Shown one piece after another: positions 17,341 to 27,364 of a stretch of DNA of 64,000 nucleotides. The position numbers and the translations under genes were made by a program. The notes beneath the pieces are model-generated. The model did not search any database. It was not told the origin of the DNA and worked only from the letters and a program-made list of their open reading frames with translations. Within the stretch, counting starts at the first letter, position 1; every line of letters starts with the position of its first letter. The stretch comes from Hyphomicrobiales bacterium (GTDB lineage Bacteria > Pseudomonadota > Alphaproteobacteria > Rhizobiales > Rhizobiaceae): NCBI GenBank assembly GCA_900466475.1, contig UBMI01000023.1, positions 1-64,000 of the forward strand. The letters are read 5' to 3'.

Positions 17341-17354
17341 TTGAGATCGATCAA
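17341..17354. promoter_or_regulatory. FNR-family box between norE and the divergent small gene
   Basis: TTGAG-ATCG-ATCAA. It could drive norEF (start 17454) and/or the divergent 51-residue membrane protein (start 17292). Confidence 0.7.
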
Positions 17355-17453
17355 AGAAAGTTCTCGCTTGGCGAGCGGCCTGTCCGCGGGGGACGCGTGG
17401 CTGTTTGCGGTTTCACAAAGACGAGCACTCAGCCTCGTCATAGGCTTGAGAAC

Positions 17454-17996
17454 ATGACCTCGATGATCTCAAGCCGCGAGACACGCGATACTGATAATGG
17501 CGATCTGCTGGTATGGATCCTTGCCTGGAGCGAGCTGGTCGCCTTCGGGGCGCTGCTGACGGCCTTCGTCGTCGCCTCCGTGCTACATCCGGAAACATTC
17601 GCAGCTGGCAAAGCAAGGCTTGATCATGCCTTGCCGATCGCCAACACAATCGTGCTTCTGGCAAGCGGCTGGCTTGCCGCCAAGGCGGCCGAACAGGGCG
17701 CAATCTCTCGCCGGCGTTTGATGTTGCTTGCGGCGGCATTGGGCGGGGTCGTTTTCGGCGGGCTCAAAGGCCTGGAATATGCATTCGAAGGCGCGTCCCT
17801 TCTGTCCGGCGATCCCTTCTCGCAGCTCTATCTTCTCATCACCGGGTTTCATCTGACGCATGTGGCGTTCGGATCGATGATCCTCGTCCTCGTCGCCGTC
17901 TTTCCGACGCGGGAAAATGTCCACCTGATCACCACGCTCTGGCATGTGATCGACATCGTTTGGCTCGTCATGTTTCCGGTGATCTATCTGCTATGA
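17454..17996 (+). CDS. norE: NorE, cytochrome c oxidase subunit III-like NO reductase accessory protein
   Basis: 180 residues from ATG 17454 (an upstream in-frame ATG at 17397 lacks support). It has five membrane helices of the heme-copper oxidase subunit III family, with 'LVWILAWSELVAFGALL' and the C-terminal 'HLITTLWHVIDIVWLVMFPVIYL'. NorE supports full NO reductase activity but is not catalytic. The stop overlaps the norF start (ATGA). Confidence 0.9.
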   Translation: MTSMISSRETRDTDNGDLLVWILAWSELVAFGALLTAFVVASVLHPETFAAGKARLDHALPIANTIVLLASGWLAAKAAEQGAISRRRLMLLAAALGGVVFGGLKGLEYAFEGASLLSGDPFSQLYLLITGFHLTHVAFGSMILVLVAVFPTRENVHLITTLWHVIDIVWLVMFPVIYLL

Positions 17997-18274
17997 AGCA
18001 CTCCGGTCGTCCGAACTGCTCGCGCGCTTTGCTGCTGCTCTTTGCTCTGACAGGCTGCACGTTCATCCTGACACACGCTCTGCCGGATAGCGTACCTCCG
18101 GTTCTGGTCGTTGTGACGATCGCTGTCATTGCCGTCACCAAGGTCCGGCTTGTTGTGCTGGATTTTCTAGGACTTCGTGGAACTCAGACGCCTTTGATCG
18201 CGGCCTTGTGGTCCTGGGCGGCATTCTTGCTGTTGATCGCGGTCGCGCGCGCCGCCTTGCAACTGTCCGTCTGA
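17993..18274 (+). CDS. norF: NorF, small membrane NO reductase accessory protein
   Basis: 93 residues from ATG 17993. Three hydrophobic helices with the central 'VTIAVIAVTKVRLVVLDFLGLRG' match the cytochrome oxidase subunit IV/NorF family. It overlaps norE and probably acts with it in NO reductase assembly or stability. Confidence 0.85.
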   Translation: MKHSGRPNCSRALLLLFALTGCTFILTHALPDSVPPVLVVVTIAVIAVTKVRLVVLDFLGLRGTQTPLIAALWSWAAFLLLIAVARAALQLSV

Positions 18275-18368
18275 CATTTCGCTCTGCTCTTCAAAAAAGC
18301 TACCCGCGTGAGCGCCGACTGTCCGCGGCGTGCAGCTTCTCCGGCATGCCGCACATTCGTCGGCTTGC

Positions 18369-18382
18369 TTGCGAATGAGCAA
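18369..18382. promoter_or_regulatory. NnrR-type box upstream of norC
   Basis: TTGCG-AATG-AGCAA. The TTGCG half-site differs from the TTGAT sites at cco genes and resembles the nirK-upstream box. The centre is about 105 bp upstream of norC. Confidence 0.7.
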
Positions 18383-18480
18383 AGAGCCCCCGGTCGAATT
18401 CCGCCATTCCCTTCCGGCGAGCCCGCTGGCTCGATTTCCGACGTCACGGCGGCACCGCCACTGACATGAAAGGATGATCG

Positions 18481-18933
18481 ATGGCTGAACGCCTGACAAA
18501 AACCGCGGCCCGAAACGTGTTCTACGGCGGGTCGGCATTTTTCTTCGCCATATTCGTGGGCCTGACGGCCCACAGTCACTACTACATCCGCACGGTTTCC
18601 ACCAATGAGGCCACGCTGACGGAAGGCGTCGCCCGCGGGAAACACATCTGGGAAAAGAACGCCTGCATCAACTGCCACACCCTTGATGGCGAAGGCGCCT
18701 ATTTCGCGCCGGAGCTGTCGAATGTCTGGATCCGTTGGGGTGGGGATAAGGATCCGGCGAATGCCCGCGAGGCGCTCCACGCATGGATGGCGGCGCAACC
18801 TTCCGGCATCGAGGGTCGACGGCAGATGCCGCAGTTCAACCTGACAGACCAGGAGGTCAATGACCTCGCCGATTTCCTCGAATGGGTCAGCAAGACCAAC
18901 ACTCAGAACTGGCCCCCGAACCAGGCCGGCTGA
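18481..18933 (+). CDS. norC: nitric oxide reductase cytochrome c subunit NorC
   Basis: 150 residues. An N-terminal membrane anchor (NVFYGGSAFFFAIFVGLTA) is followed by a single cytochrome c domain with CINCH at residues 62-66 and the distal Met in 'GRRQMPQFNLTDQEV'. NorC transfers electrons from cytochrome c or pseudoazurin to NorB. First gene of norCBQD. Confidence 0.96.
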   Translation: MAERLTKTAARNVFYGGSAFFFAIFVGLTAHSHYYIRTVSTNEATLTEGVARGKHIWEKNACINCHTLDGEGAYFAPELSNVWIRWGGDKDPANAREALHAWMAAQPSGIEGRRQMPQFNLTDQEVNDLADFLEWVSKTNTQNWPPNQAG

Positions 18934-18951
18934 CAGCGAGAGGCTATAGAA

Positions 18952-20292
18952 ATGAAGTACAAGACCCAGAGCGTCGCAATGCTCTACTTTTACGGAGCTC
19001 TCGGCCTGTTCATGGCCCAGCTCCTGTTCGGCGTGCTCGCCGGCACCATCTACGTGCTGCCCAATACGCTATCGGTCGAACTGCCCTTCAACATCGTGCG
19101 CATGATCCACACGAATGCGCTGATCGTCTGGCTGCTGATGGGCTTCATGGGGACGACCTATTTCCTGCTGCCGGAGGAATGCGAAACCGAGCTCTACAGC
19201 ACCAAGATCGCAATCGCGCAGTTCTGGATCTTTCTGATCGCGGCGGCAGTCGCCGTTGTCGGCTATCTCTTCCATATTCATGAGGGTCGCGAGTTCCTGG
19301 AACAGCCCTTCGCGATCAAGGTCGGGATCGTGATCGTGGCGCTGATGTTCCTCTTCAACGTCACCATGACCGCGCTCAAGGGACGAAAGACGACAATCAC
19401 CAACATCCTGCTCTTCGGCCTGTGGGGTGTAGCGATCTTCTTCCTCTTCGCCTTCTACAACCCCGTCAATCTCGCGCTCGACAAGATGTACTGGTGGTAT
19501 GTCGTCCATCTGTGGGTCGAGGGCGTCTGGGAACTGATCATGGCGTCGGTGCTCGCCTTCCTGATGATCAAGCTGAACGGCATCGACCGGGAAGTGGTCG
19601 AGAAGTGGCTCTACGTCATCATCGGACTGGCGCTTTTTTCCGGCATCCTCGGCACCGGCCACCATTATTACTGGATCGGCGCCCCCGGCTACTGGCAGTG
19701 GATCGGATCGCTTTTCTCGACGCTCGAAGTGGCGCCCTTCTTCACCATGGTCGTATTCACCTTCGTCATGACCTGGCGCGCCGGTCGAAAGCACGAAAAC
19801 AAAGCCGCCCTCCTCTGGTCGATCGGTTGCTCGGTCATGGCCTTCTTTGGGGCAGGCGTCTGGGGTTTCCTGCACACGCTGTCGTCGGTCAACTATTATA
19901 CCCATGGCACGCAGGTCACCGCAGCTCATGGGCATCTGGCCTTCTTCGGCGCCTATGTGATGCTCAATCTCGCGGCGATGGCCTATGCCGTCCCACAGAT
20001 CCGCGGCCGCGCGCCCTATAATCAATGGCTGTCGATCGCCAGTTTCTGGATCATGTGCACCGCAATGTCGGTCATGACCTTCGCGCTCACATTCGCTGGC
20101 ATCATCCAGGTGCACCTGCAGCGGGTTCTCGGCCAGTCCTACATGGACGTCCAGGATCAGCTCGCTCTCTTCTACTGGGTGCGACTTGGCTCCGGCATCT
20201 TCGTGTTCATCAGCGCCCTGATGTTCATCTGGTCGGTGCTCGTTCCCGGACGGACGCGCGTCGCAAGCCCAGTCGTTCAGCCCGCCGAATGA
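18952..20292 (+). CDS. norB: nitric oxide reductase catalytic subunit NorB (cNOR type)
   Basis: 446 residues, the length of cytochrome-c-dependent cNOR; there is no quinol-oxidising N-terminal extension. Metal-ligand histidines lie in 'RMIHTNALIVWLL', 'VVHLWVEGVWELIM', 'GTGHHYYWIGAPG' and 'THGTQVTAAHGHLAFFG'. The glutamates near the non-heme iron (VEGVWE) are present. It reduces 2 NO to N2O in the inner membrane. Confidence 0.97.
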   Translation: MKYKTQSVAMLYFYGALGLFMAQLLFGVLAGTIYVLPNTLSVELPFNIVRMIHTNALIVWLLMGFMGTTYFLLPEECETELYSTKIAIAQFWIFLIAAAVAVVGYLFHIHEGREFLEQPFAIKVGIVIVALMFLFNVTMTALKGRKTTITNILLFGLWGVAIFFLFAFYNPVNLALDKMYWWYVVHLWVEGVWELIMASVLAFLMIKLNGIDREVVEKWLYVIIGLALFSGILGTGHHYYWIGAPGYWQWIGSLFSTLEVAPFFTMVVFTFVMTWRAGRKHENKAALLWSIGCSVMAFFGAGVWGFLHTLSSVNYYTHGTQVTAAHGHLAFFGAYVMLNLAAMAYAVPQIRGRAPYNQWLSIASFWIMCTAMSVMTFALTFAGIIQVHLQRVLGQSYMDVQDQLALFYWVRLGSGIFVFISALMFIWSVLVPGRTRVASPVVQPAE

Positions 20293-20319
20293 GGCGGGCC
20301 ATTTTCCTGGAGAACAAAG

Positions 20320-21132
<813 letters not shown>

Positions 21133-21139
21133 GTGAAAT

Positions 21140-23026
21140 ATGCTGGAATTTCTGGAACTCGAAGAGACGGTGGGCCGCGCCTGGCATCGGTTGGTCGGCG
21201 ATACCAGTTCATGGCCGCACCATCCGGCTGCGGCCGTTCACCTTGCCGAGCTCAGACAGCAGCTCGCCGTCTGCTTCAGGGCCTTCGGCGGGGACGCCAC
21301 CCTGCAGATCCAGAGGGCCCGGCAGAAAACCTCGATGCACAGGCTGCGGCTCAGACAAGTCATCGGCCTCGGCGAGGAGAGATCGGACCACCCGACCTGG
21401 GACGGCACGGCGATCCACCTGCCGGCGGCTATCGATCTTTTCGACGATCGTTCGCTCAATCGGGATCTTTACTTCTGGCTGGCCGCCTATGTGGCGACCG
21501 CACCGTCCGCTTTGTCCCCTGCTGATCCGGTTCTCGCCGATCTCTGGCGGATCGAAACGGGTCGGAAAAATTCCGCCCTGGTCATCCAGAGATTCCCAGG
21601 AATGGCGGCACGCTATGTGCGGCTCACCCGGGCGCTGCTTGGCTGCCGCAGGCGCGGAACGCTTCCTCAGACCGAACGGTGGATCGAGGAATTCGCGCAA
21701 CTGGCACTCACCGTTCCCTTGCATCATTCCCTTCCCGACGCCGTCCGCCCAAAGGTAACCGCCGCCCCTGCCGGCTATCTGCCTATGCTGCCTTTGCCGA
21801 TCTGGCCGGATTTCAGGGGCCGCAGTGAGACGAACTCGTCAGAGCGCGATGACCTTCCGTCGGATCAGGTGGGTAACGACCAACAGGCGCGGCCATCGCA
21901 TGAGGCAACACGCAAACGCGACGCCGACGATCGCAAGCGCGATCCCTTCATTTTGAACCGCTTCGAGAAAATCCTCGCCATGGCGGAAATGGTCAACGTC
22001 GATCGCCCAAGCGATGACAGCGAGGAGAACGATCCGGCGGCGGCCGATGAGCTCGAGGAGATCTCGCTCAGCGAAACGCGCGAACGACCGAAATCCAAAT
22101 TCCACTTCGATCTGGATCTCTCGCCGGAAGCCGCCGACCCGGCGACGATAGACGGCGAATTCACCTATCCGGAATGGGATTTCCGGAAGAGCCAATATCT
22201 TGCCGACCACTGCCGCGTGGTGATCGGCTCACCCTCCGACAAGACAGATCAGGCAATCGTCAGCGACGCCGCACTCGTGCGCAAGGTCAGGCGCCAGTTC
22301 GAGACGCTGCGCCCGAAGCGGGAACTGCGAAGGGCACAACTGGACGGAGATCAGATCGATCTCGAAGCGGCCATCCGCTCCCGCATCGACTTCATCGCCA
22401 CCGGCCAGCCGGATGATCGCATCTACGGATGTGCCCGCCCCGCCAGTCACGAACTTGCGACCTCGATCCTTGTCGATGTCTCCTTGTCGACGGACTCCTG
22501 GGTCGACAATCGCAGGGTTCTCGACGTCGAAATGCAGGCGCTCGACGTCCTTGCCCGCGGCCTGCAATCCTGCGGCGACCGCTTTGCCATCAAGACTTTC
22601 ACGTCGCGTCGGCGCGACTGGGTTCGCGTCGAGACTATCAAGGATTTCGAAGAGACATTCTCAGCCAGGACCGCCAGCCGCATCGCAAGCCTCAGACCCG
22701 GTTACTACACGCGCATGGGAGCGGCCATCCGGCATACATCCAGGCAGCTGGAGAGCGACGGCGCAAGAAAGAAGCTGCTGCTTATTCTGACGGACGGCAA
22801 ACCCAACGACGTCGATCACTACGAGGGTCGCTTTGCCCTCGAAGACAGCCGCAAGGCCGTCATGGAGGCACGCACGAAAGGACAGGCGGTCTTCGCCGTC
22901 ACGGTCGACCGCAGCGCCGGCGACTATCTCCCGGCGATCTTCGGCAGATCCGGCTTTGCCCTCGTGTCGAACATCTCGAAATTGCCGAGCGCACTGCCGG
23001 CGATCTACCGGAACTTGACGGCATAG
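21140..23026 (+). CDS. norD: NorD, von Willebrand factor A domain NO reductase activation protein
   Basis: 628 residues. A variable N-terminal region includes an acidic, charged linker (about residues 235-320). A C-terminal VWA domain (about 430-628) has the MIDAS motif 'DVSLSTDSW' and 'ILTDGKPNDVDHYEG'. It partners NorQ in activating NO reductase. A strong terminator follows at 23058-23090. Confidence 0.94.
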   Translation: MLEFLELEETVGRAWHRLVGDTSSWPHHPAAAVHLAELRQQLAVCFRAFGGDATLQIQRARQKTSMHRLRLRQVIGLGEERSDHPTWDGTAIHLPAAIDLFDDRSLNRDLYFWLAAYVATAPSALSPADPVLADLWRIETGRKNSALVIQRFPGMAARYVRLTRALLGCRRRGTLPQTERWIEEFAQLALTVPLHHSLPDAVRPKVTAAPAGYLPMLPLPIWPDFRGRSETNSSERDDLPSDQVGNDQQARPSHEATRKRDADDRKRDPFILNRFEKILAMAEMVNVDRPSDDSEENDPAAADELEEISLSETRERPKSKFHFDLDLSPEAADPATIDGEFTYPEWDFRKSQYLADHCRVVIGSPSDKTDQAIVSDAALVRKVRRQFETLRPKRELRRAQLDGDQIDLEAAIRSRIDFIATGQPDDRIYGCARPASHELATSILVDVSLSTDSWVDNRRVLDVEMQALDVLARGLQSCGDRFAIKTFTSRRRDWVRVETIKDFEETFSARTASRIASLRPGYYTRMGAAIRHTSRQLESDGARKKLLLILTDGKPNDVDHYEGRFALEDSRKAVMEARTKGQAVFAVTVDRSAGDYLPAIFGRSGFALVSNISKLPSALPAIYRNLTA

Positions 23027-23057
23027 CGAGGCGAAAAGCCGAGCCTTTCACACGCAG

Positions 23058-23090
23058 AAACCAGGCGGAATCGCTTCCAGCCTGGTTTTT
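23058..23090 (+). terminator. norCBQD intrinsic terminator
   Basis: AAACCAGGC and GCCTGGTTT form a 9-bp stem extended internally by GGAA/TTCC, followed by T residues. It ends the nor operon 32 bp after norD. Confidence 0.88.
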
Positions 23091-23169
23091 CTAACTAAAG
23101 GAGGGATGGCCGGCAGGCATACCGCTGTTGTCACCTGCCGCATGTCAAAAAGTGGCGCTCGGACGGCGG

Positions 23170-24522
23170 TCATGCCGCCTTGCTATGCGTCCGGCCGAAC
23201 GAACCGAAATAGGCGTCGAAGGCTGCTGCGACGGCGCGGACCATGAAGCGATGCTCCTTCGAGACGGTGATGCGGCCATTCTCGATCGTCACCACACCAT
23301 CCGACGCAAGGCTGTCTAGCCGGTCGTTCCGCTCGAGGAGAAAGCCGGCATCGTAGCCGGCCTCCGCGCCAAGCTTTGCGAGATCGACCTTGAAGTCGCA
23401 CATCAGCCGTTCGATCACCCTGGCGCGAAATTTGTCCTCGTCGGTCAGCCCATAGCCCTTGGCCGTCGCGAGGATTCCGGAAGCGATCCGCTCGGCATAG
23501 CGGCCAAGCGCGACATGGTTCTGGACGTAGCCATCAGGCAGCCGGCCGATCGCTGAAGCGCCGAGCCCGATCAAGGTTTCACATTCATCGGTCGTGTAGC
23601 CCTGGAAGTTCCGCCGCAGGCTTCCCGAAAGAGAGGCGACGGCAAGTTGATCGTCGGGCAACGCGAAATGGTCGAGGCCGACACGAACATATCCGGCGCT
23701 CTCCAGCTCCCTGGCAATCGCCTCGGCCTGTTCGTTGCGTTGCGTTGCATCAGGCAGTGCGGCTTCGTCGATCAGCCGCTGATGCTTCTTGAACGCCGGC
23801 ACATGGGCATATCCGAAAACGGCGAAACGCTCCGGTCGCAGCTCGACCGCCGTCCTCACCGTTTCAATACAGGATTGGATGGTCTGATACGGAAGTCCGT
23901 AGATGAGATCAAAATTGATGCTCGTCACACCATAGCCTCGTAGCCCCGTCACGGCGGCTTGGGTCTGCTCGAAGCTCTGTATCCGGTTGATCGCCTTTTG
24001 GACCACCGGGTCGAAGCTCTGGACGCCAAGACTTGCGCGGTCGACGCCGTTCTCGCCGAGTGCGGCAATCATTGCACCCGATAGCGTCCGCGGATCGATC
24101 TCCACCGCAACGCTGCAGTCGCTCGTAAACTGGAATGCGCTCTTGAGCTTGTCCATTAGGCTTGTAAATTCGTCGGGCCTCATGATCGTCGGCGTGCCGC
24201 CACCGAAATGAACGTTCTTGACCGGAACCTCGTTTCGAGCTGCCTGCGATACGAGTTCGATCTCCTGGCTCAGGACGTCGAGATATTCCAGCACGGGCGC
24301 ATCCTGGCGCGTGATCGTCGTGTGGCAGCCGCAATACCAGCACATGGAGCGACAGAAGGGAACGTGCAGATAGACGGAGACAGGTCCGGCAGCTGCGACC
24401 TCTGCGAGACCCTGCGCATATTGCTCCGGCCCGACGGCTGGCGAAAACGCAGGCGCGGTCGGATAGCTGGTGTAACGCGGCAGGCGGGCCTCGCCATATT
24501 TGGCGACCAGGGCATCGGACAT
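23170..24522 (-). CDS. hemN: oxygen-independent coproporphyrinogen III oxidase HemN
   Basis: 450 residues from ATG 24522 (AAGGAAG upstream); an ATG 15 bp earlier has no RBS. The radical SAM motif is 'CRSMCWYCGC' (CxxxCxxC), followed by 'VHFGGGTPTIM' and the HemN-specific 'VASLSGSLRRNFQGYTTD'. It decarboxylates coproporphyrinogen III without O2, supplying heme when oxygen is limiting. An FNR-family box lies about 66 bp upstream. Confidence 0.95.
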   Translation of the reverse strand: MSDALVAKYGEARLPRYTSYPTAPAFSPAVGPEQYAQGLAEVAAAGPVSVYLHVPFCRSMCWYCGCHTTITRQDAPVLEYLDVLSQEIELVSQAARNEVPVKNVHFGGGTPTIMRPDEFTSLMDKLKSAFQFTSDCSVAVEIDPRTLSGAMIAALGENGVDRASLGVQSFDPVVQKAINRIQSFEQTQAAVTGLRGYGVTSINFDLIYGLPYQTIQSCIETVRTAVELRPERFAVFGYAHVPAFKKHQRLIDEAALPDATQRNEQAEAIARELESAGYVRVGLDHFALPDDQLAVASLSGSLRRNFQGYTTDECETLIGLGASAIGRLPDGYVQNHVALGRYAERIASGILATAKGYGLTDEDKFRARVIERLMCDFKVDLAKLGAEAGYDAGFLLERNDRLDSLASDGVVTIENGRITVSKEHRFMVRAVAAAFDAYFGSFGRTHSKAA

Positions 24523-24581
24523 TTCGGCTTCCTTCATGAGACAATCATGATGTTCATAGGCCGACGAAGGGGCAGGCTTCC

Positions 24582-24595
24582 TTGTCCTGGATCAA
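24582..24595. promoter_or_regulatory. FNR-family box upstream of hemN
   Basis: TTGTC-CTGG-ATCAA. The centre is 66 bp upstream of the hemN start codon. Confidence 0.65.
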
Positions 24596-24672
24596 CAACG
24601 ACCCGTGTAAAGTTGACAATAGCAAGTTCGGCGGTGGCCAGCGTCGAGGACAACCAACAATCGCCCGGCTGT

Positions 24673-24686
24673 TTGCTCACTGTCAA
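24673..24686. promoter_or_regulatory. FNR/NnrR-family box upstream of the DUF2249 operon
   Basis: TTGCT-CACT-GTCAA. The centre is about 102 bp upstream of the first DUF2249 gene. Confidence 0.6.
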
Positions 24687-24781
24687 AGTCGCCTGACCCG
24701 CACCCGGCTATCTTCCGCCTCGACACAGGATGCGTCGCGGTCCGGTCATCAGTTATCCCGCGGCAGAAGGAAACAGCCATA

Positions 24782-25066
24782 ATGACAGATGCGCCAGCCA
24801 CGCAGACCGCGATTGCGCATATCGACGTCCGGATCCTGCCACCCGTCGAACGCCATCCCCGGATCTTCGGCACGCTGAACTCGCTGACACCGGGCCAGAG
24901 CCTCCACATTACCAGCGACCACGAACCTCGTCCGCTGCAGTACCAGCTCGACACTGCCCTTCCCGGAAAATTCGCCTGGGAATATCTGGAACAGGGGCCG
25001 GATGTCTGGCGCGTGGAGATCACCCGCCTCGATGCGGGTTGCGACTGCTGCTGCGGCAGCCACTAG
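24782..25066 (+). CDS. DUF2249 domain protein with C-terminal cysteine cluster
   Basis: 94 residues. It contains 'IAHIDVRILPPVERHPRIFG' and 'SLHITSDHEPRPLQYQL', the DUF2249 pattern, related to TusA/SirA-like folds. The C-terminus is CDCCCGSH, a dense cysteine cluster that may bind metal. First gene of a five-gene uncharacterised operon next to nnrS and nirK. Its biochemical role is unknown. Confidence 0.8.
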   Translation: MTDAPATQTAIAHIDVRILPPVERHPRIFGTLNSLTPGQSLHITSDHEPRPLQYQLDTALPGKFAWEYLEQGPDVWRVEITRLDAGCDCCCGSH

Positions 25067-25081
25067 CGCCGGAGACGCGCC

Positions 25082-26455
25082 ATGATGCCAGTAGGCACGA
25101 CCCTGTCGCGGTGGACGATGTCGTATTTCGGCGCGGCGCTGTCTTACCTGCTGCTGGCGGAGTGCCTGCTGGCAGCAGGCGTCTGGACGCCTTCCCTTGG
25201 TATCGCCGAGCCTGGAGCGCTTGCCATCGTGCACGCCGTGACACTCGGATGGCTTTTGCTTCTGATGATCGGATCGTTGCTTCAGTTCGCGCCGGTCCTG
25301 ACAGGCAATGACAGACCGGCCAGCCGCGTCGATCCGATCGTTTTCGCCGGCATGGTCGTCGGTCCGGCACTTCTCATGCTGGGATTTTATCTGATCGACC
25401 TCGGTTCCTCCGCGGCCGGTTCGGTGATGATTGCAGCGTCCGCCGCGATTTCAACCTCCATTGCTGCTGTTTCGCTATCCTTGTCTGCCTTACTCTGGCG
25501 GGGAAGACGCGTGCATGCCGCGTCCCTTATCGTCCTCGTTGGTATCGGATGCCTACTCGTCACAACGGCCTTCGGCGCCCTTTTCGCGCTGACGATCTCC
25601 GGTCAGATGGAAACACCGGCAATCGTTGCCTATGGCATGGAAGCCGTGGCTTACCATGCGAGTTTCGGCCTTGGCGGATGGATGACCCTTGCGGCGATCG
25701 GCGTCAGTTATAAGCTGCTTCCGATGTTCCTGCTGTCCGACGATATGCGCAAGGTCCAGTTCGTTCGCCGGTCGAGCATGCTGGCGGTTCTGCTCCTGTC
25801 GGTGGCAGCGATCGCTGCCATCGGCGAACCCGATTTTGCGCGCGCCGTTTTCCTGTCGGCCGAGGTGCTGTTTGGGCTGATCGTAGCCGCCTATCTCTTC
25901 GAAATTTACGGAACATATCGCGCCAGGCGCCGCCCCACGCTCGAGCTGAATACGCTGGGATCGCTGCCGGCCTTCGCAATGCTCGGCCTCTCCGTCTCCC
26001 TTCTTGCGTTGTCCCTTTTCCTCGACGCCGAGACGCGTATCGTATCGGCGATCGTCTATCTTTTCGTGTTCGGCTGGCTCACCGGCTTCGGTCTCGCCCA
26101 GCTCCTGAAGATCGTTCCATTCCTGACCTGGATCGAAGCCTTCGGTCCGCTTCTTGGCCGCAGACCGACGCCGAAGCTTGGCGAACTGATCAACGGGCGC
26201 CGCGCCGGCGTCTGGCTTGGCATCTTCTACGTTTCGGTAGTCGGCGCCGCGGCCGCGCTCTGCGCTGGATGGGACTTGGGTTTTCGTGTGTTCGCGATCG
26301 TTCAAACCGCATCGACGCTCGCTCTTATCGTCGAGCTGGTGCTCGCCCGCGCGCTCGCGAATGTAGAACCCCAGATCAAGACCGCACCCTTTCACAAACC
26401 GGCGCTGTTCGTCGCCGCAAACCACAGAGGTAACGCCAATGGTTCAGTTTCGTGA
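25082..26455 (+). CDS. polytopic membrane protein, NnrS/heme-copper-oxidase-like
   Basis: 457 residues with about twelve hydrophobic helices. Histidines occur in helices ('AIVHAVTLGWLLLLMIG', 'VAYHASFGLGGWMTLAAIG'), and 'FGLAQLLKIVPFLTWIEAF' is conserved in membrane proteins of denitrification clusters. No complete heme-copper oxidase active-site set is visible, so it is not a terminal oxidase. It lies between two DUF2249 genes and overlaps the second by 17 bp. A heme- or NO-related membrane role is plausible but inferred. Confidence 0.72.
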   Translation: MMPVGTTLSRWTMSYFGAALSYLLLAECLLAAGVWTPSLGIAEPGALAIVHAVTLGWLLLLMIGSLLQFAPVLTGNDRPASRVDPIVFAGMVVGPALLMLGFYLIDLGSSAAGSVMIAASAAISTSIAAVSLSLSALLWRGRRVHAASLIVLVGIGCLLVTTAFGALFALTISGQMETPAIVAYGMEAVAYHASFGLGGWMTLAAIGVSYKLLPMFLLSDDMRKVQFVRRSSMLAVLLLSVAAIAAIGEPDFARAVFLSAEVLFGLIVAAYLFEIYGTYRARRRPTLELNTLGSLPAFAMLGLSVSLLALSLFLDAETRIVSAIVYLFVFGWLTGFGLAQLLKIVPFLTWIEAFGPLLGRRPTPKLGELINGRRAGVWLGIFYVSVVGAAAALCAGWDLGFRVFAIVQTASTLALIVELVLARALANVEPQIKTAPFHKPALFVAANHRGNANGSVS

Positions 26456-26966
26456 ACTCGACGTCCGACAGATCCTGCGCGATGGCGGCATGCCATTCCA
26501 GCTCATCATGGACACTTTCGCTGGTCTCGATCCCGATGAAGGTCTGAAACTGCGCGCAATATTCGAGCCCGTCCCTTTGATCCGCCAGCTCGAAAAGCGC
26601 GGCTATTCACATGTCGCAAAGCGTCTGGCAGACGATGACTGGGAAATCGATTTCGTCCCGAATAAGCCCATTCAGCGATCGGAACCCGCTATCGCCGCGA
26701 CGGAAGCGGTCTGGCCCGAGCCAGTCTGGAACCTCGATCTGACCGACCTTGCGCCACCGGAGCCGATGGAGCGCATTCTGTCCCGGCTGGAGACAATGGA
26801 AGACGGCGAGGTTCTGTTTGCTCTTCTCAACCGGGAACCCGTCTTCCTCTTCAACGAATTGAAAGCACGGGGGCACGAATGGATCGGCAACTTCGATTCG
26901 TCCGGCAAGACCTACCGGATCATGATCAGGACGACCACGGGAGGCCAGAACGATGCTGGTGCCTGA
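26439..26966 (+). CDS. tandem DUF2249 domain protein
   Basis: 175 residues with two repeats of the same fold. The first ('RELDVRQILRDGGMPFQLIM', ending 'DDWEIDF') and the second ('WNLDLTDLAPPEPMERILSRL', ending 'GKTYRIMI') share the pattern 'hDhR...P...I...L..L..GE.L.h......P.L...L..RGH.W'. It overlaps the membrane protein upstream and the DUF59 gene downstream, indicating tight co-translation. Confidence 0.8.
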   Translation: MVQFRELDVRQILRDGGMPFQLIMDTFAGLDPDEGLKLRAIFEPVPLIRQLEKRGYSHVAKRLADDDWEIDFVPNKPIQRSEPAIAATEAVWPEPVWNLDLTDLAPPEPMERILSRLETMEDGEVLFALLNREPVFLFNELKARGHEWIGNFDSSGKTYRIMIRTTTGGQNDAGA

Positions 26967-27258
26967 GGTGACGGAACAGGACGTGCGCAATGCGCTGCGC
27001 GAGATAGAAGACCCCGAAATGGGAACGAGCATCGTCGATCTCGGCCTCATCTACGAAATCGATGTCACCGAGCCTGCGGTCGTGAAGATCAAGATGACGA
27101 CGACCACCCGCTTCTGTCCTGCGTCCGGCTATATCGCCGACGCGGCGCGCCAGCGCATCGAGGATATTGCCGGCGTAAGGCGAGCCGTCGTCGACCTTGT
27201 CTACGAACCGGCCTGGTCGCCGGACATGGTATCGCTCTTCGGCCTGCCGAAGACCTGA
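26953..27258 (+). CDS. MIP18/DUF59-family metal-sulfur cluster assembly factor
   Basis: 101 residues with 'VRNALREIEDPEMGTSIVDLGLIY' (the DPE...DLGL signature of DUF59/SufT/PaaD proteins) and 'TTTRFCPASGYIADAARQ', which contains the conserved cysteine. Such proteins help mature Fe-S proteins. Within this operon it suggests repair or insertion of Fe-S clusters under NO stress. Confidence 0.85.
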   Translation: MLVPEVTEQDVRNALREIEDPEMGTSIVDLGLIYEIDVTEPAVVKIKMTTTTRFCPASGYIADAARQRIEDIAGVRRAVVDLVYEPAWSPDMVSLFGLPKT

Positions 27259-27364
27259 GGCTTTGCAGTCACGTTTTTTCCTATGGCGGACCGATCGCCC
27301 GACGAGCAAAATTGTACATCGAATCGGGACAGTCGGTCTGCCCTCCCATTTGATTGGAAAGGCC

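Noticed and set aside
24604..24620. A second FNR-like site TTGACAATAGCAA near hemN.
   Set aside because: The spacing between half-sites is one base short of TTG-N8-CAA, and clearer sites exist at 24582 and 24673.
25082..26455. A terminal oxidase subunit I identity for the membrane protein.
   Set aside because: Histidines are too few and not arranged as the six ligands of heme-copper oxidases; only an NnrS-like membrane protein can be supported.
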